Source: Zoogloea sp. (lineage in GTDB: Bacteria; Pseudomonadota; Gammaproteobacteria; Burkholderiales; Rhodocyclaceae). Taken from it: a DNA stretch of 64,000 bases. Of this stretch, positions 61,667-64,000 are shown piece after piece. The notes below the pieces were generated by a model, which was not told the DNA's origin, did no database searches, and saw nothing but the letters and a program-made list of their open reading frames with translations. The position numbers and the translations under genes were made by a program. The stretch is from the NCBI RefSeq assembly GCF_030157465.1, contig NZ_JAOAUU010000058.1, forward strand, positions 1 through 64,000, written 5' to 3'. Position 1 is the first letter of the stretch. Each line of letters begins with the position of its first letter.

Positions 61667-64000
61667 TCAGGCTTCGTAGGGGGTATCGTCAAACCACTTG
61701 TAAAGGGTGGGCAGCACCACGAGGGTCAGCAGCGTCGAGGTGATCAGGCCGCCGATCACCACGATGGCGAGCGGCCGCTGCACTTCCGAACCCGGCCCGG
61801 TGGCGAACAGGAAAGGAATCAGCGCCAGCAGGGCCACGGTGGCGGTCATCATCACCGGGCGGAAACGCTGGGTTGCCCCCTGCACCACCGCGATGGCCAG
61901 CGGAATCCCCTCGGTGCGCAGGCTGCGGATGTAGCTCACCAGCACCACCCCGTTGAGCACCGCGATACCCCACAGGGCGATGAAGCCCACCGAGGCCGGC
62001 ACCGACAGGTATTCGCCCGTCACCAGCAACCCGAGCACCCCGCCCACACTGGCAAACGGCAGCACCAGGATGATCAGGCTGGCCAGCTTGAGCGAGCCGA
62101 AGAGCAGGAACAGCAGGAAGAAGATCGCTCCCACCGTGACCGGGATGATGATGGTCAGGTGGCCCATCGCGCGCTCCAGGTTCTGGAACTGGCCGCCCCA
62201 TTCCAGGTAATAGCCTTCCTTCAGCTCGACCTTGGCACCCACGGTTTTCTGCAGTTCGGCCACGAAGCCGCCGAGGTCGCGGTCCTTGACGTTGATCGCC
62301 ACCACCACCCGGCGTTTGGCCAGCTCGCGCGAGATCTGCGCCGGGCCATCGACCACATGGATACGGGCCAGGTTTTCCAGCGCCACCTGCACGCCGCCCG
62401 GCGCACTCACCAGGATGTCGCCGATCTTCTCGAGGTTGTCCCGGAAGCTCTCGGGCAGACGCACCACCGAGGCAAAACGCCGTTCGCCCTCGTAGATCTC
62501 GGTGGCCTGCTTGCCACCGATGGCCGCCTCGATCACGTCATTCACGTCCGACACGTTGAGGCCGTGGCGGGCAATGGCAACGCGGTCGATCTCGATGGAA
62601 AGGTACTGCTGGCCGGTCACCCGCTCGACGCGGATGTCGGTGGCACCGGTAATGCTGCCCGCCACCCGGGCGATTTCGTCGGCCTTTTTCTTCAGCACGT
62701 CGAGATCGTCACCGAACACCTTGATCGCCACGTCCGAACGCACGCCAGTGACCATCTCGTCCACCCGGTCGGAAATCGGCTGGGCCATCACCACCTGGGC
62801 GCCCGGCAACACCTTGAGCTTTTCGCGCATGGCGTCGGCGATGTCGTCCTGGGTCCAGCCTGCGGGCCATTCGTCGCGGGGCTTGAGGCTGACAATGGGC
62901 GTCGATTCGTTCTGGCCCTGCGGATCCGCCGGCGATTCGCCACGGCCGACGCCGGAAATGGCGGACTTGACGCCCGGCACTTCCATCACCAGCTTCATCG
63001 CCTGCATTTCCATCTTGATCGACTCTTCGAGGGAAATATTGGGCACCCGGTTGATACCCGGCACCACCGAGCCTTCCTTCATCTCGGGGATGAAGGCGGT
63101 GCCCAGCAGCGGAAACGCCGCCAACGTGGCCACCAGCAGCCCGATGCCGCCCACCACCACCTTGCGGCTGTTGGCCACGGCCCATTTCAGCATCCGCAGA
63201 TAAGGCGCCTTGAGCCGGGCGATCAGCCAGGTGTCATGCTCGGCGCCGCCCTTGAGCAGGTAGGACGACAGCACCGGCGTGAGGGTCAGCGACAGGAACA
63301 GCGACACCGCCAGCGCGATGGCGATGGTGTAGGCCAGCGGCGCAAACATCTTGCCCTCCATGCCCTGCAGCGTCATCAGCGGCAGGAACACCAGGATGAT
63401 GATGCCGACGCCGAAAATCACCGGCGTGGCCACTTCCTGCACCGCGTCAAAAATGATGCGCGCCTTGCTCTCGCCCTCGTTGGCCCGGCCGAGACGCTCG
63501 AAGGCGTTTTCAACCACCACCACCGAACCGTCCACCATCAGGCCGATGGCGATGGCGAGGCCGCCCAGCGACATCAGGTTGGCCGAGATGCCGTAATGGT
63601 TCATCGCCATGAAGGTGATCAGCGGTGTCAGCACCAGCGTGGCCACCACGATCAGGCTGGAGCGCACGTCGCCCAGGAACAGCAGCAACACCACCACGAC
63701 CAGCACGATGCCTTCCATCAGCACCTTGGTCACCGTCCACAAGGCCGCGTCCACCAGCTCGGAGCGGTCGTAGTAGGGCACGATCTTCAGGCCGTCGGGC
63801 AGCATGCCTTTATCGTTGATCTCGGCCACCCGCGCCTTGATGCGGCCGACCACCTCCTTGGCGTTGCCGCCGCGCAGCATCATCACCACGCCGCCCACCG
63901 ATTCGGTGACGCCGTTCTTCACCACTGCGCCCTGACGCACCTCGTGGCCAAAGGCCACTTCGGCCACGTCACGCACGAAAACCGGCGTTCCCCCCACCTC
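61667..64000 (-). CDS. CzcA/CusA-family heavy-metal RND efflux permease (5' end outside window)
   Basis: At least 777 residues of the C-terminal part of a HME-type RND permease, open at the right edge. The TM4 motif is GGLAIAIGLMVDGSVVVVEN, which keeps Asp-Gly and Glu-Asn but has Ala where CzcA has the first Asp, nearer the monovalent/CusA-like or HME3 subgroup. The periplasmic porter domains and second set of six helices (FFLLFLLFGSLKLASLIILV, GVVLVSYIRSLR) are complete. It is in the same operon as the PII-like gene; the membrane-fusion and outer-membrane partners must lie to the right. Confidence 0.93.
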   Translation of the reverse strand, partial: EVGGTPVFVRDVAEVAFGHEVRQGAVVKNGVTESVGGVVMMLRGGNAKEVVGRIKARVAEINDKGMLPDGLKIVPYYDRSELVDAALWTVTKVLMEGIVLVVVVLLLFLGDVRSSLIVVATLVLTPLITFMAMNHYGISANLMSLGGLAIAIGLMVDGSVVVVENAFERLGRANEGESKARIIFDAVQEVATPVIFGVGIIILVFLPLMTLQGMEGKMFAPLAYTIAIALAVSLFLSLTLTPVLSSYLLKGGAEHDTWLIARLKAPYLRMLKWAVANSRKVVVGGIGLLVATLAAFPLLGTAFIPEMKEGSVVPGINRVPNISLEESIKMEMQAMKLVMEVPGVKSAISGVGRGESPADPQGQNESTPIVSLKPRDEWPAGWTQDDIADAMREKLKVLPGAQVVMAQPISDRVDEMVTGVRSDVAIKVFGDDLDVLKKKADEIARVAGSITGATDIRVERVTGQQYLSIEIDRVAIARHGLNVSDVNDVIEAAIGGKQATEIYEGERRFASVVRLPESFRDNLEKIGDILVSAPGGVQVALENLARIHVVDGPAQISRELAKRRVVVAINVKDRDLGGFVAELQKTVGAKVELKEGYYLEWGGQFQNLERAMGHLTIIIPVTVGAIFFLLFLLFGSLKLASLIILVLPFASVGGVLGLLVTGEYLSVPASVGFIALWGIAVLNGVVLVSYIRSLRTEGIPLAIAVVQGATQRFRPVMMTATVALLALIPFLFATGPGSEVQRPLAIVVIGGLITSTLLTLVVLPTLYKWFDDTPYEA

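Overview
The window is a GC-rich (about two-thirds G+C by eye), densely packed piece of bacterial chromosome with no insertion sequence, prophage, CRISPR array, rRNA or tRNA that I can recognise. The gene set and order (mnmG-rsmG-parA-parB; mreBCD-mrdA-rodA-rlpA; gatCAB; ribE-ribBA-ribH-nusB-thiL-pgpA-pncC; rpoN-hpf-ptsN-hprK; a pteridine reductase next to ttcA) point to a betaproteobacterium, most likely of the Rhodocyclales. This is inferred from gene content, not from a database search.

Layout. Positions 1-10118 (minus strand) hold a ten-gene chemosensory operon: cheY, a membrane receptor-like protein, a STAS protein, cheA, a poly-HAMP receptor, cheW, cheD, cheR, a second cheD and cheB (cut by the window edge). 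After a 449-bp divergent intergenic region, 10568-14850 carries mnmG, rsmG, parA and parB. Two small unrecognised genes then run the other way behind a near-perfect 23-bp palindrome. From 15450 to 22308 (minus strand) lies the rod-shape and cell-wall elongation cluster rlpA-rodA-mrdA-mreD-mreC-mreB. Positions 22417-26230 carry gatC-gatA-(lipoprotein)-gatB. A 5.2-kb gene for a CheB/CheR/multi-PAS hybrid histidine kinase follows on the minus strand. From 31700 to 43335 the plus strand carries a short secreted peptide, a CBS protein, the riboflavin/nusB/thiL operon, recA (with a LexA box) and recX, lptB, rpoN, hpf, ptsN, hprK and a PsiF protein.

From 43405 to 56330 there is a mixed set: an FHA/cyclase-like protein, ttcA, a pteridine reductase, a SAM methyltransferase, an acidic small protein, a hydrolase, DUF2905, a penicillin-binding protein 1C, cca, an NDUFA9-like NAD-binding protein, slt and a 5-formyl-THF cyclo-ligase. 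The right end has oxyR, a DegP/MucD-type protease, a TonB-dependent receptor, and a PII-like protein beside a heavy-metal RND pump that runs off the edge.

Most of the window is conserved housekeeping. The more novel signals are: a receptor-like protein that carries a CheZ-type D-x3-Q phosphatase motif and shares a C-terminal VELF tail with one of the CheD proteins; a CheA whose linker carries a 24-residue MshEN-type motif (c-di-GMP receptor pattern) plus a degenerate second copy; a hybrid kinase with a catalytically dead CheB domain; a PBP1C with an intact glycosyltransferase but a transpeptidase domain lacking its catalytic residues; a RibBA with a dead RibA half; and a small Cys-rich/basic gene pair behind a strong palindromic operator.
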